From the NCBI GenBank assembly GCA_947311845.1, contig CAMZMU010000062.1:47346906-47410905 (forward strand): a stretch of DNA of 64,000 nt, given 5' to 3'. A program made the translations under genes and the position numbers. This DNA comes from Poa pratensis. Taxonomy: Eukaryota; Streptophyta; Magnoliopsida; Poales; Poaceae. Shown here piece by piece: positions 34,600 to 45,803 of this stretch (within the stretch, counting starts at the first letter, position 1; each line of letters begins with the position of its first letter). The notes under the pieces are model-generated. The model did no database searches. It was not told where the DNA came from and worked only from the letters and a program-made list of their open reading frames with translations.

Positions 34600-35795
34600 T
34601 TGCATAGATTTATAAATGCAAGAAATCAAAATTATTCTTGAATGTTATACCAGAGTACCTCCATAATCATTCTCATTTGGCTATAATATAAGCTCTTGAT
34701 CCTTCAAGAATATTTTTGGCAATCAGGGCGCCTATGCTCCATAGAGAACTGGGGATTTACCCTTGGATCTTTGTACTGACGCATTACATTGCAAGCAAAT
34801 TCAGAGTAAGCCAATTGAGAAAATCTGTATACAATAAGAAAACCAATCTGATTGTAGTCCTAGATGTCTATAAGATACATGCTTCGTTGATCCGTGAACA
34901 ATAGAGTCGATCCTGAATATAACCAAAAAGATGAGTTAATACAACTGAATTGCTTTCCATATTAGTTGATGGTCATCATATGTAGTCGTGGCTTCTGCAT
35001 GATGTATCCGACGTGTGCATATTTTTAGAAGTGCAGAAAATAATTTGCCTCTTACATTAACGCACTTACCAGCACCATGGCTCAGACAGCATGTGCCAAA
35101 TATAAGGTAACAATCCACCTCTAAAATTGATCCTGCATGATGCTATGAATGGGGTCGTACAAATACGTATTTGTGAGAATATGCATATCGTAGAATATAT
35201 GCATGAGAAAAGTCGGTACGCACATATGTATATCTGATTGTGCTAGCTCCCTCCATCGCCGCACATGGTAGCTTGATCGACCGGCCGGCCAGTTCGATGC
35301 TCACTGAACGTACAAGGCCGTCAAGTGCTGATAGAGGTGCGCAAGTGGACGAAGTTTTCCGAGGAGCGTGATGCAGCTCGGCCACTGCCTAAAATCTCTT
35401 GTTACAGAAAAAATCCATTGCATAGATTTTCCACGTGAAATAAATCACAATGATTCTTGAAAAATTATAACGGAGTGCCTCCGTAATCTTTCTGCTTGAA
35501 GTTTTGCATATTAATTACCAATATAAGCATCTTGATCTCTCGAAAATATTTGTCGCAATTAGGGACCTATGCTCCATAGAAAACTGAGGGCGCCCTTTGC
35601 TCCTCGTGTTGCAAAACAAATTCAGAGTAAGCTATTTGAGAAAGTCGGGATACAATAAGAAAACTAATCTGACATGAGTCTTAGATGTCTAAAATATGCA
35701 TGCTTAATTGATCCGTGAACAATGAATTTGCGCAGGGATGAACCTGAAGTTTTCCGAGATCATGATGGCAGCTCGGCACGTGCCTAAAATCGTTA
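34600..35795. repeat. diverged tandem duplication containing exon-like sequence
   Basis: 34,637-34,903 resembles 35,452-35,731, with shared words such as CCTATGCTCCATAGA, AAATTCAGAGTAAGC and TTGATCCGTGAACAAT. 35,350-35,397 resembles 35,748-35,794 (GAAGTTTTCCGAG, GCAGCTCGGC, TGCCTAAAATC). The first copy has about 450 bp (34,904-35,349) missing from the second. Identity is only moderate, so the duplication is old. Confidence 0.7.
34704..34824 (-). pseudogene. terminal-exon-like fragment 2, unknown gene
   Basis: Minus strand: acceptor TTGTATACAG, one leading base, 39 open codons (FSQLAYSEFACNVMRQYKDP at the start, RRPDCQKYS-stop at the end). It has the same phase as the fragment at 33,514-33,649. 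A decayed copy with stops lies at about 35,562-35,660. Function unknown. Confidence 0.4.
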
Positions 35796-35904
35796 CGTAC
35801 AACAAAGATATTGTGGTTGTCTTTCAAACTCTACTAAAATTTATCTGTTTATCTCAGAAAGAGATTGAGCTATTGTCAATTAATGGTGGACATAAAGTTA
35901 CACT

Positions 35905-36130
35905 ACAAGAGATGTGATATTTGTTGACGAAAACCCTGGTGACGAAATTGCATACCGTCATGCATATGTCTTAATAGGTGACGGATTGCATCTCGTCACG
36001 CATGTAGGTTAATGCTTGACGGTTTTATTTTCGTCAACGAAAAATCGTCACCCATTACCAAACCCGGAAGGGCTGCCGTCATCTCTGTTAATAGGTGACG
36101 AATCAACATCGTGGTGTATGCAAATCGTCA
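35905..36130. repeat. left subterminal repeats of the 9.9-kb CACTA
   Basis: Repeated GGTGACGAAATTG, AATAGGTGACGGATTG, CGTCACGCATG and AAATCGTCAC words in both orientations. Confidence 0.8.
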
Positions 36131-36260
36131 CTGAATATAATACGAGACCCACAAGTCTGTTAAAAAATAATTTTTTATAAATTTTATTTCATTTTTTCTT
36201 GCGAGACCCAGTAGCCGAGAAAATATTAAATATTATCTTCTCCCTATCTAAAAGAAGAAT

Positions 36261-36790
36261 TTGGTTCCTCTCGTACGTCGTCTGATTTCGTCCAACCTTC
36301 GTCCCGCACCCCGCATCATCCTCGCGTCGATCCCTTCCCGTAATGACCGGCGTAATCCGCAAACTGCTCCCTCGAGCACGCGCTCCTCCTCCACCATTAG
36401 CGCCTCCAAGATCCTACCCCGACCCCTCATCCGCTGCAGCCTATGTCCTCCTCCACAACTGGGACTTCTGGGACCTTCACGCCGATTGAGAACGCCGCCA
36501 CCGTCTCCGACAAAGCCTCCAACGCCGCCGCGCCCAGGCCCCATCCACCACACTTCCCGCCGATTGTGAAAGCCGCCACCGTCGCCGATTGGCGCCGCCC
36601 AGTAAGGGCCACCTCCATCGCTGATTGGCGCCGCCACGGCGCTCCCGGATCCGCCTACTCTCCCGTCTCCTCCCTTTCTCGCCATCGCCGCCGCCCAGTA
36701 CGGTCGCCTCGCTATTCTGCCCCCGCGCGTGGCTAACCCCAGACGCCTCTATCTCCGATGAGGACTCTGACGCCTGCGCATATTATTTTA
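36261..36790 (+). pseudogene. GC-rich first-exon-like block captured by the Helitron
   Basis: High GC, rich in Pro/Ala/Arg/Ser codons in several frames, typical of a grass gene 5' region. An ACTACAG/GTACTCC junction near 36,810 could be a donor. No domain is recognised, and which frame was coding cannot be told. Confidence 0.4.
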
Positions 36791-37769
36791 TGGGAGGTTC
36801 ACTACAGGTACTCCTCCGGTGATCCCCTTTTGTTCTTTCTCATGGCCATAATTTGGATTCTCATTATTGATGGTTGTTCTTTTGCTTCCCCTAGGAAGAT
36901 TTCCCTGGTTGAATCGTTAGATGACAGGTTGCTACAGGGATACTATTTCTGATTCCTCGTGAGTGGATTAATGGTAAATTCAGTCTATGAGCACAGTTAA
37001 GTTCAGTCTATTCCTCGTGTGTGTGCTTCCATCGCAATAATCAAAAACGGGTTGATATATTGTTCTACTGTGATTCAGTTGTCTGTATTTCATGTTGTTG
37101 CGATGCATGGTTCAGCAAGAAATATAGGTTCAGTTATGATTTCATGGTTCAGTTATGATTAAATTTTATATGACAAAAGATGCACTTAAGTTATCGTACC
37201 CTAATCCCCAGTACGTGCTACTGATTAGTTGCCTTTTTCTTCCTTTTTACTGGTGATTCCTCTCTTCATGATCAGGTTGTGAACTTGTACGTGTGTGTCA
37301 GGGCTTCTCTCCTGTTGTCAGTTATTACTAGGTTTATTCTTTGTCTCTGTACTCTTACATGTATAGAGTCGATCTTCTGGTCATTTTTATTTCTTCTATT
37401 TCCCATTACTACCTTGGTTACAGCGAGTAGACTATGGATGGGATTAAGGAGAGTCCTCTGGTTATGGGTCTGTAGCTGCGTTTGGATTCAGGTTGGGACC
37501 AGTTTGGAAGTAACTCGCTGGGATGACTTGTCCAGTTTGCTGCACTGCATTACATACAAAAGGTCTATGTGGAGGTTGCATATTCTGTCAGTCAAGAAGT
37601 TAATGTGCCATTACCTGAATGCTAATTTCTTTCATCATCATTTGTTCCCCTGCAGCCATAAGAAATTTATGTTTACAATGAGCGGAAGTTGAATCAGTCT
37701 TGTACTATGTTGTCCATTCATTTCATCAGTTTTTGTTCTTCTGCTTGTACTTAATTATAATATTTTTTT

Positions 37770-39353
37770 CAGCGGTACACAAAATTGACTGAGGCGGAGA
37801 AGAACCGGAAATTAAATCTCTCTGGATGCTCTTGATTTCAACCAAGTTGTGATATTTGCATATGAAGGCTGAAGTGGCCCAGATGGTTTCCAATGGATTT
37901 CTCCGTGCACGCTTGCCATGGACCATTCTTTTGGATTAAAATCATGCTTTATGACTCTATTAGCAGCGCCTCTGTCTTCGTACAAACATGTACCAGTTCT
38001 TCCACTGAATCGAGTATGAATTATGCTTCTGAAGGTTTGACGTCCAGGGCAATGTCACCAAGTGCTCACATTGCATCTTTGCATGCCAACCAGACTGTAT
38101 TTATGTTGGTTATCAGATCCGGTGGTCGTCAGACTTTTGGAGGTATTTGAGTTCTTCCTTGGATTGGAGAATTTTGTAGTACTATGTACATACATCACAA
38201 AAAAAAACAGTAACAAGAAAGTTCATGCAAGACTTCTGGTTATCGAACTTTTCAAATTTAGTAATCATCTTCTTTCTGGTTAAACGAACTCGGTGTATGC
38301 ATCAATCAATACTTTGCCCATGTTGCACAAGAAGAAAGCTGCTAAGCAAGCACAGTTGTGGAAGAAAATTAGGCACGAGAAAAGGTTGCAAAGGTAAATG
38401 CATTTCATGTGTAAAGAACTTTTGCTTAATGGTTTGGCCCGAAATATTTCCAGTTATACTGGTAATAAGTGAGCTCCAACATATGAGCGATGTTTATAGG
38501 TTTAGTCAATACACACAGTTTCAGTTTGTTTTTGCTACTATAAATGCATTGGGATGCCATTTTAATATATTTTGTAATGCTGAGTAAGTTTGAATAATAT
38601 AGAATTGATTGACGTCTAAAGTCCTTTTTATGTGTTGATGGTTAAAAGTCGGACTCCTCTTGTAAAATTGAGTATCATTCAGGGAAGGGAGTATAATGAT
38701 GAAGTTGAATTGATTGACGTCTAATGTCCTTTTTATGTGTTGATGGTTAAAAGTCGGACTCCTTTTGTGAAACTGAGCCATTCAGGGAAGGGAGTGACTT
38801 TGGCTAGCATAGACATAGGTGCAGCCCCTGAATTGGAGAATATCTACAATTCATTTACTTGTGGTTATGGCCATAATATAGAACCTTTTCTGATCTTATA
38901 CGCATTCTTATTAGTATCAATTTGATTTTTCTTCTATAAAATACATGGATTTCTATACAGGGAATTCAGACTATGCTTTGCATATACAGGGGTAGCCTGA
39001 CGCCAAGAAACCTCGCCTAGGTGCGTTTGTGCCTGCTACAGGGGTAGCCTTGATTAATGTACATGAAGAATGTGCGATAGAACAACTTTTAGTAACTTGC
39101 TTGTTTTGCGTTCTTATCCAACATCTTTTTTTTGGGAACACTGGTAAGCTGAAAATCCACTCAACAGTTTTCTGAAATTATTTGGACTTGAGAAGTATTA
39201 TGTTGCCTTATACGCAGAGTAGTTTTGGTTATTTCCCTAAATATCTAAATTGTTTTTTGTTTCTATTTGGTTGACAATTGTGTTTTGCAGGTTGACATGG
39301 CGGCCCTATGTCACATGACTGAAAGCGATCTAAAGGCGCTGGGCATCCCGATG
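37770..39353 (+). pseudogene. exons of a SAM-domain protein gene (captured, degenerate)
   Basis: Three exon-like pieces with AG acceptors. One begins near 37,773 (RYTKLTEAEKNRKLNLSG). One at about 38,990-39,051 reads EPDAKKPRLGAFVPATG. One at 39,291-39,353 reads VDMAALCHMTESDLKALGIP. The last is a core SAM-domain helix (D-x-L-x2-MTE-DLK-LGIP), but it diverges before the usual GPRKK. SAM domains mediate protein-protein oligomerisation. The intervening sequence is AT-rich and intron-like. Stops between pieces and absence of the rest of the domain mark a fragment. Confidence 0.6.
38602..38796 (+). repeat. 105-bp tandem duplication inside the Helitron
   Basis: Two copies of a block starting GAATTGATTGACGTCTAA and containing TATGTGTTGATGGTTAAAAG, offset 105 bp, with few changes. 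It ends in CAGGGAAGGGAGT. Confidence 0.88.
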
Positions 39354-40611
39354 CTAAGTGAATCACATGCTAAAATCGACCTTTTTTGGCTACTTTGTAT
39401 GTCATCTATAGAGTAATTTCAAATGGGCTAGAGGTTGCATAAACTGTAGACTCAACTGTCAAATAAGTACACTGAAGTAGTTAGAATGCATGAGCTTGGA
39501 TCATTTTGCCAAGGAATTGGACTGGCTTACAAAATTCTGCTTGCAATTGCATTTTGTTGTCTGAGTGTATGGTACATAATCACAGTCAGATGCAGTGTAA
39601 AGTAATTGTTAGTCTACATTGTTTCTTGTGCATATGTATAATTTGATTTGAGGTGCAAAGGTAAAGCTTAAATTGTTTGTTCTTTCTAAGAAGAAGATTG
39701 ACCTTGCACTAGAACCCAGGTTTAGCGAATGTCCATGGGGGCATACAATGTAGAAAATCAGTGATTTGGGATGATGTTGTAGCCTGTAAGATTATCAGTG
39801 TGCTGTTATTTTTATGGTCTGCATGCTCTGCTTGACCGACCAGCTGATTAACTAATGCGTTTCAGTGCTATGGAAATATTCGCACCACTGTATACTATTG
39901 TTAACATCTTCTTGATCATCGGAGGGATGCATTTAAAATTAGGATATTTCAAAATCACACTGTTGCGATTCTTCCATTTGTATTTCGGTTTTGCTGTGCT
40001 CGGTGGATTTCTTTTTCCTATTTGTACATTTCCAACTGATCTCGTAAGAAATTCCAGCATTCCAGTTTAGCCTTAAATTTTGTATTTTGACAACCAATCC
40101 CTCCTTTGAAATTGGTCGTGCGTAGAGTATTTTGAAAAAAAAAAGGTGGATCCAAATCACATAACATCACACTCTTATGACCGTCCATTACTCTAGACGA
40201 TTGGCCGGATAGATTATTTGTAGGTTGCAATACTATCCGGCCCCAAAAAAAATCGCCTAGAACAACTCCTGGCCACCGGACTAAACCAATCCATCGTTCG
40301 AGATTTACGAACTTACCAGTTTTAATGATGGTCATATATAAAATATCCTATATTTATTTGATGGAACATTTCTCGTGCAAATAAAGTTGGATTAGGGAGA
40401 TAGAGATAGTTGATGAATGAAGAAGAAATAGAAGAGTGATCAATTGTTAAAAAAAATGTCGACAATGCTGCTTGAGATGCATGGTAACATAATTGTTGTT
40501 TGACACGACTGGCACTTTATCCCGTTGCAACGCACGGGCATTTAACTAGTAAGTTTTAAATATCATGTGTGGCCCACTTGTCAGGACCAGAATTAATTCA
40601 ATAAAAATTGT

Positions 40612-40690
40612 GGTTAGAAAGATTCGAACCTAGAGCTTTGGCTTGAACGACTCAGACTGTTACCGCTAAGATAGAACTCTATTGATGATA
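40612..40690 (-). repeat. tRNA-like / SINE-head sequence 1
   Basis: Minus strand: box A-like CTATCTTAGCGGTAACAG and box B-like AGGTTCGAATCTTTC, spaced as in tRNA-derived promoters. No full cloverleaf was drawn. Probably a SINE head. Confidence 0.35.
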
Positions 40691-40763
40691 TAGATTCCTA
40701 ACTACGGTTTTTGTTGTATGAATTAGGGCAACATATTTATTTCAATGGTCTGATCTTGATGTT

Positions 40764-41003
40764 ACGACATATTTTTTTCATATAATAATTATTTCTTATA
40801 CACATTATACATCAATGTGCACCACTTGTCATGTGACATATTTTTTTCATATAATAATTATTTCTTATACACATTATACATCAATGTGCACCACTTGTCA
40901 TGTATTAAAAAAAGAATTACGACATATTTTTTTCATATAATAATTATTTCTTATACACATTATACATCAATGTGCACCACTTGTCATGTATTAAAAAAAG
41001 AAT
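40764..41003 (+). repeat. three tandem copies of an AT-rich 70-85-bp unit
   Basis: Units begin near 40,764, 40,836 and 40,918. Each is ACATATTTTTTTCATATAAT plus TACACATTATACATCAATG and CACCACTTGTCATG. The last two add ATTAAAAAAAGAAT. Nearly identical, so recent. Confidence 0.93.
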
Positions 41004-41014
41004 GAAAAATCGTC

Positions 41015-41090
41015 ATCTCTGGGGTTTGAACATGGAACCTTTATCCAGCTAATGGGAGCAAACCACTAGACCACCAAGCACGTTGTGTAT
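41015..41090 (-). repeat. tRNA-like / SINE-head sequence 2
   Basis: Minus strand: GGTGGTCTAGTGGTTTGC (box A) and CCATGTTCAAACCCC (box B), followed by T-rich sequence. Better box matches than the first. Possibly a SINE head with a T-rich tail, whose body is the tandem unit at 40,764-41,003. Confidence 0.4.
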
Positions 41091-41154
41091 GTTTTCTGTA
41101 AGAAACGTTTTTAAATATAGTATGCATCGACGTGTATTCCAGCTGACGTGTCGA

Positions 41155-42325
41155 TTTTTGAAAGTAATTCAAATTTGAACTTCAAGTGTGTGATAGTTTG
41201 CTCTAATTTTTTTTAAAAATCATTTGAATGTACACAAGTAGTGATTATATCACAGAATCATCGATAGTTTTGAAAATTTTGACCCCTTTCAATGAATAGC
41301 AATGGTGGCCAATTTGACCTTTTTTTTCAAAAAATTAAAAGAAAGTGAAAAATACTCAAAAAACTAAATCCTTCGACAAGGAGTCCTTTTATGTGTACTA
41401 GGTACTAGGAAAAATGATAAAATTGAGTTTTGACAAACTTTACAAAAAAATCCTTCACAAAAATGTCTATCATATTCGGCACTTAGGTGTGTCTTGGTAT
41501 GGAAAACCATGGTGCCAAACTGATTTTTCAAATTATTTGTAGAAATATCATTTTTCATTTTCTAAGTGCCAAAATTGACTTTTTTTTGTGAAGTAAGTAC
41601 AAAAAACATGGTGAAAAATGGCACTCATCCAATTTTCACGCAAAGTAGTCCATATTTGATGGATAATTCCCAAATATTAGAAATTTTCTCGGTTGCTACC
41701 TAATTTCGCCTATTTAAATGACTTTATTCCGATTATTTGAAAGTAATTCAAATTTGAACTACAAGTGTGTGATAGTTTGCTCTGAATTTTTTCCAAAAAT
41801 CATTTTAAAGTACACAAGTAGTGATTATATCACAAAATCGTCGATAGTTTTAAAAAATTCAACCCCTTTCAATGAATAGCCATGGTGGCCAATTTCACCA
41901 TTTTTTTCAAAAAAATAATTTACGACAAATAAGCAAGATCATGAACATATCCATGGCATAGTTTGTTATAATATGCCCATATTTGGCACATAGGTGCACC
42001 TTGGCATGGGAAACAATGGTGGCCAACTGAGTTTTCAAATTATTTTTAAAAATATAATTTACCATTTTTAAGTGCCAAAAATGTCTTTTTTTTGAAGCAA
42101 GTACAAAAAATATGGTGCAAAACGGCATCAATCCAATTTTCACACAAAGTAATTCATATTTGATGGATAATCTCCAAGTTTTGGATTTTTCTCGCTTTCT
42201 ATCTATTTTCGCCTATTTAAATGATTTTATGTCAATTTTCTAAAAGTAATTCAAAATTAAACTATAAGTGTGTAATAATTTACTCTGATTTTTTCCAAAA
42301 ATATTTTAATACATGTAAACAATAC
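41155..42325 (+). repeat. large diverged tandem repeat within the CACTA
   Basis: Units start near 41,155, 41,738 and 42,238 with GAAAGTAATTCAAATTTGAA or a variant. Each continues CAAGTGTGTGATAGTTTGCT and CACAAGTAGTGATTATATCA; the third is partial. Unit lengths are about 583 and 500 bp. CCATGGTGGCCAA and CAAGTACAAAAAA recur. AT-rich, non-coding. Confidence 0.85.
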
Positions 42326-42329
42326 TCCC

Positions 42330-44251
42330 GCCAATAAGAGCGCCCAAACCGCTACGCACGGATCACACATCTGAACCGTCCAGAACCACACATCCGACGA
42401 CCAGAAGGCAACCAAACGCACTCAGCAGCCTCTCATAGGTCGAGTCGTCGAGGTGCATCTCGCCACGAGCCCACGATCCATCCAACGCAATCGCCGCCAC
42501 TTCCCTCGATCCCCTTTCTTCCAGCCCAACCGCATCTGCGATCCCCTCGCGTCCTGCGAGCGCCGCCGCCCTTCGACCGGATGGATCCGAACCGGCCGGC
42601 CTCGCGCTCGTCGAGACCAAGGCTGGGCATGTGCCGGGGTTCAGCGCGTCGATCTGGAGCAAGGCGGCTCGATGGTGGCGCTCGGCGACGGAGGGACCGG
42701 CGCGGGCGGGGGAGCCCTCCACAGCCCAGGAGCGGCGGTGGGGAGGCACGAAGGAGGATCAGCTCATGACCTGACCAGGCTGCTCCTATCGGCGCCGACC
42801 CGGAGCTGCCGCCGGCCTTGTTTTCACCGCTGCGTCCCCGAGCTACCGCCGCCGGCCGCCAATCCGAGCAACGCGGGAGAAGGTCGTGGATGATGTCAGT
42901 ACCACTCTCCCTCCCTGTTTTACATCTAGATCGAAGCTGCAATTTATGTCTGTTTTCCTAGGAAATCACATCTCACGAAAGCCTGTATTTCATTGTTGTT
43001 GTGACATGGCAGACAATTGCTTACAAGTAGATAGACACACCATGCCCAAGACCGAATTGATGGTCCCTGTTCTACATTCTAGACATTCCAGACGTAACAT
43101 GGTTGCTCTCCTAGGTATGTGCGTTGCCCTGATCAAGAACAACCAAAAAGAATTCCATCTTTTTTTTTTTTGGCTTAGTGCTTTTTCAGAATTTTACAAC
43201 TGAATCACTGATTGATGTGTATGCACCACTGTATTTTAACTGAATCTCTGATTTGCCCTTATTTGGCACATCGATCCCTCTCCCTCCATCCTGCAAGCCG
43301 CTCAAAGGCCCCGTCCCCAACCACGAGCACGCTGGACGTGCAAGGTAAGACTCTTGCCCCCTCTCGCTGAGTCCGATTCATCTTCTCTCCCAACCTTGAA
43401 ATCGATCCTATCTAATTCCATCTTTTCTTTGATTTAATTGGGGTCGAGTAGGCTCCCTGCCCATGCCACTGTCTCGTCTACTGCCGCTGCCCTTATTTCC
43501 TTGAAGAAATATCACTGAATTGTCTGTAAGAGTATGAGTACTGATACCAGCGAACGGCACTGAATTATTTTCTTGAAATTGGAAGGAGTAATCTGAACTA
43601 GTGCAGCTTTTCTCTTAACTCTGGAGTTGCTGATAGACCTTTAATAAATGATGACTAAGGAAACATTGGTGTTGTGTCTGTAATTTTTTGTTGTCGTCTC
43701 GAGGAGTTGAGCAAATCGTTGCTCAGACTTTCCTGCCTTGTTTCCAATTTCGTCCATACAAACGGTGTTTAGCTCAACATGACCAAAAGCTGAACCTGCA
43801 CATGCATGCAACTTTTAAATTATATTTTTCTTGATTTAACATGCAAGATTCAGACTTGTTCTGTTGATAACTTCACAAGAATCTGAATCTCCATATAACA
43901 CTAGTGGTCAATGTTGTTTCATTACTGTAGTGATGTAAACTGTGTTATTTTGTTTAGTACTTGTCTACATTTGATATACTGTACGCAGTGAATTTGATAT
44001 ATTGGACTGCTGTAAACTGTGATGTTTGGTCGAATAGTCGAATTGGCACCCGAGCTATAGGTAGTCCGTTTTTTTATAGCATGAACACCTGCAGCTAGTG
44101 TATGAGTAGTGCACTTGTGTAGAGCTACTTCTTGTTTGAGGTGATATTCATACCGCTAACCTTGTTACCCTTGCGACCAAAACAACAATGTTATTAATCT
44201 TTTTGGTTTTGGGTGAATAAACCATGACACAAATGCTTGTGTGCTCTGCAG
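42330..44251 (+). other. captured 5' gene region: GC-rich block and UTR-like exon
   Basis: 42,340-42,890 is GC-rich with overlapping frames on both strands and no recognised domain. 43,265-43,353 looks like a 5' UTR exon ending TGCAAG/GTAAGACT. It may belong to the Bax inhibitor-1 gene fragment that follows, but no BI-1 coding exon was seen before 44,252. Confidence 0.4.
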
Positions 44252-44579
44252 GTTTACTTTGGCCTGTTGATCTTCCTCGTGTACATGGTGTACGACACCC
44301 AGGAGATCATCGAGAGGGTGCACTGCGGCGAGATGGACTACATCAAGCATGCGCTTACCCTCTTCACCGATTTCATCACCGTTCTTGTCCAAATCTTCAT
44401 CATCATGGTGAGCACCCGAGCCACGTTGGCTGCCTACTTACCTGTCCACCCACTGGTTGACACAGTTTGTGCTCTAGTTCTATGTGATCTGAATCATTGT
44501 TTGCTGACGATGTTGTCTTTTGTTGCAGCCCAAGAATGCAGGCGTCAAGAACATTTCATACCACCACCATCATAGCTAA
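44252..44579 (+). pseudogene. last two exons of a Bax inhibitor-1 family gene (captured fragment)
   Basis: Exon 44,252-44,407 (52 codons, CTCTGCAG acceptor, ATG/GTGAGC donor) reads VYFGLLIFLVYMVYDTQEII, then MDYIKHALTLFTDF. These are the sixth and seventh membrane segments of plant BI-1/TMBIM proteins. Exon 44,529-44,579 reads PKNAGVKNISYHHHHS and stops. In plant BI-1 the tail after the IIM-KNA junction is usually a Lys/Arg-rich cytosolic coiled coil; here it is replaced by a His stretch. BI-1 restrains cell death from the ER membrane. With only the C-terminal quarter present, this copy cannot function. Confidence 0.82.
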
Positions 44580-44976
44580 TAGTACCACCACTGCTATGTA
44601 GGAAAGCTGGCATAGAATGTTCACATGCACAGATAAATGTTTCTGATAAAATGAACACTTTGGTATGGATTTTCGTTCACTGTTTTGTGCAAATAATAGT
44701 AGATTTCATATCCTTCCAGCTTTTGCCACTTTCATACTGAAATATGAGTTTTGTTCATTGTCATTATATTATGAAGATTGAATCCCATTAAATAGTTCTG
44801 TTACCGTGTAAATTGCAAACCCAGGTGTGTCCATCTCAATAGGTCCAGATTTATACTTTTTCCTAGCCATTTGTTTCGGCCATTCCTTTGTCTTCCAAAC
44901 GGGATTATGAAATCAATTTGGAAAACTGGAATCTACAAATGCTTCATTAATTTCTGAGTGTAAACTTTTTGTTGCA

Positions 44977-45051
44977 GGCAACAAGTTCCTTCAAGAAAAG
45001 AAATAGCGCGAAGCAGCAGCTCACTATAGCAGATGATACACGAGGAAGCTA
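44977..45051 (+). pseudogene. possible further captured exon
   Basis: After TTTTGTTGCAG, a frame ATSSFKKRNSAKQQLTIADD runs to a TAG at 45,051. Unrecognised and short. Confidence 0.3.
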
Positions 45052-45544
45052 GTTCGATAAGAAAAGGCGCAGAAGTGAAGATGCATACGAAGCTTATGCA
45101 ATAAAATTCTCTGTTGTTAGTTTTTTTTTCTGATGGGAAACGTGATTTGTACTTTGCTTTTGAGTGTGAGCTTCTTTAATGTGTTAATATTTGTGTACGT
45201 ATGATATCCATCATCTGTGATTTGGCATTGGTCAGACCGTATAATGTGATTTGGCTCTGAATTTAATATATACTATGGTGTCAATGTGAATTCAATTTAT
45301 TCAGAAAAATTGTTGCTATTTTAGTATAGAAAATGAATTAATAATTATTGTGGCTCCTACCTGGCAACACCGTGTGGGTCCCAAATGACAGAACGCCACA
45401 TGGCGTAATGTGGAACCACATGACATCATCCACGTCACAGCCGTCGGACCCATGTTGTCAGCAGCCACATCAACATGATGGGACCCACATGTATGGCCAC
45501 GTCAGTTCTTTTGGACCAATCAGAAAGTTCCTTACATTTTGATA

Positions 45545-45803
45545 TTGACGAAAACTCCAATTTTCAGTGACAAATCTGGTTGTCAACGATTAACACTCAA
45601 CGTTGACGAATTTTCTCTTCGTCACCATCAAACGTTTGACAGTGACGAAAAATTGCATACCGTCACCCCTGATATTTTATGACGGACCTTCGGTGACGAA
45701 CCCCATGACGAACAAATTTCGTCACCCCCATGTAATTCTTGACGAAAATTGGCTAATGCATGACGAAAGTGATTTGTCAACAAAAATATTTTCCTTTGTA
45801 GCG
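45545..45803. repeat. right subterminal repeats and terminus of the 9.9-kb CACTA
   Basis: GTGACGAAAAATTGCATACC matches the left array; inverse copies CGTCACCCC and TTCGTCA alternate. It ends TTTGTAGCG at 45,803 before the TTA duplication. Confidence 0.82.

Larger units (their letters stand above)
36236..40549 (+). mobile_element. Helitron with captured SAM-domain gene exons
   Basis: 5' end TCTTCTCCCTATCTAAAAGA preceded by A. 3' end: hairpin CCCGT-TGCAACGC-ACGGG, then CATTTAA, then CTAG (40,546-40,549) followed by T. This is an A/T insertion site as Helitrons require. The 5' sequence shares the TC...TAAAAGA...AGAAT pattern with the Helitron at 49,055. It has no Rep/helicase, so it is non-autonomous. 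It carries a GC-rich first-exon-like block (36,260-36,790) and intron-separated exons up to 39,353. It is nested in the 9.9-kb CACTA. Confidence 0.65.
35901..45803. mobile_element. 9.9-kb CACTA element carrying captured genes and a Helitron
   Basis: The left end CACTACAAGAGATGTGATAT pairs with the reversed right end CGCTACAAAGGAAAATATTT; both continue into a shared TTGTTGAC block. The right terminus has one change from CACTA. Target duplication TTA: 35,898-35,900 and 45,804-45,806. Subterminal repeats based on GTGACGAAATT...CGTCACC lie at 35,920-36,125 and 45,545-45,780. No transposase was seen. The interior holds a Helitron (36,236-40,549), tandem repeats, a GC-rich segment and Bax inhibitor-1 exons, so this is a Pack-type, gene-carrying CACTA. 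Confidence 0.88.

Noticed and set aside
40612..41090. Functional tRNA genes
   Set aside because: Boxes A and B only; no acceptor stem pairing or complete cloverleaf could be seen.
42363..42942. 128- and 169-codon minus frames and plus frames in the GC-rich block
   Set aside because: Four overlapping frames on both strands with no motif; composition effect.
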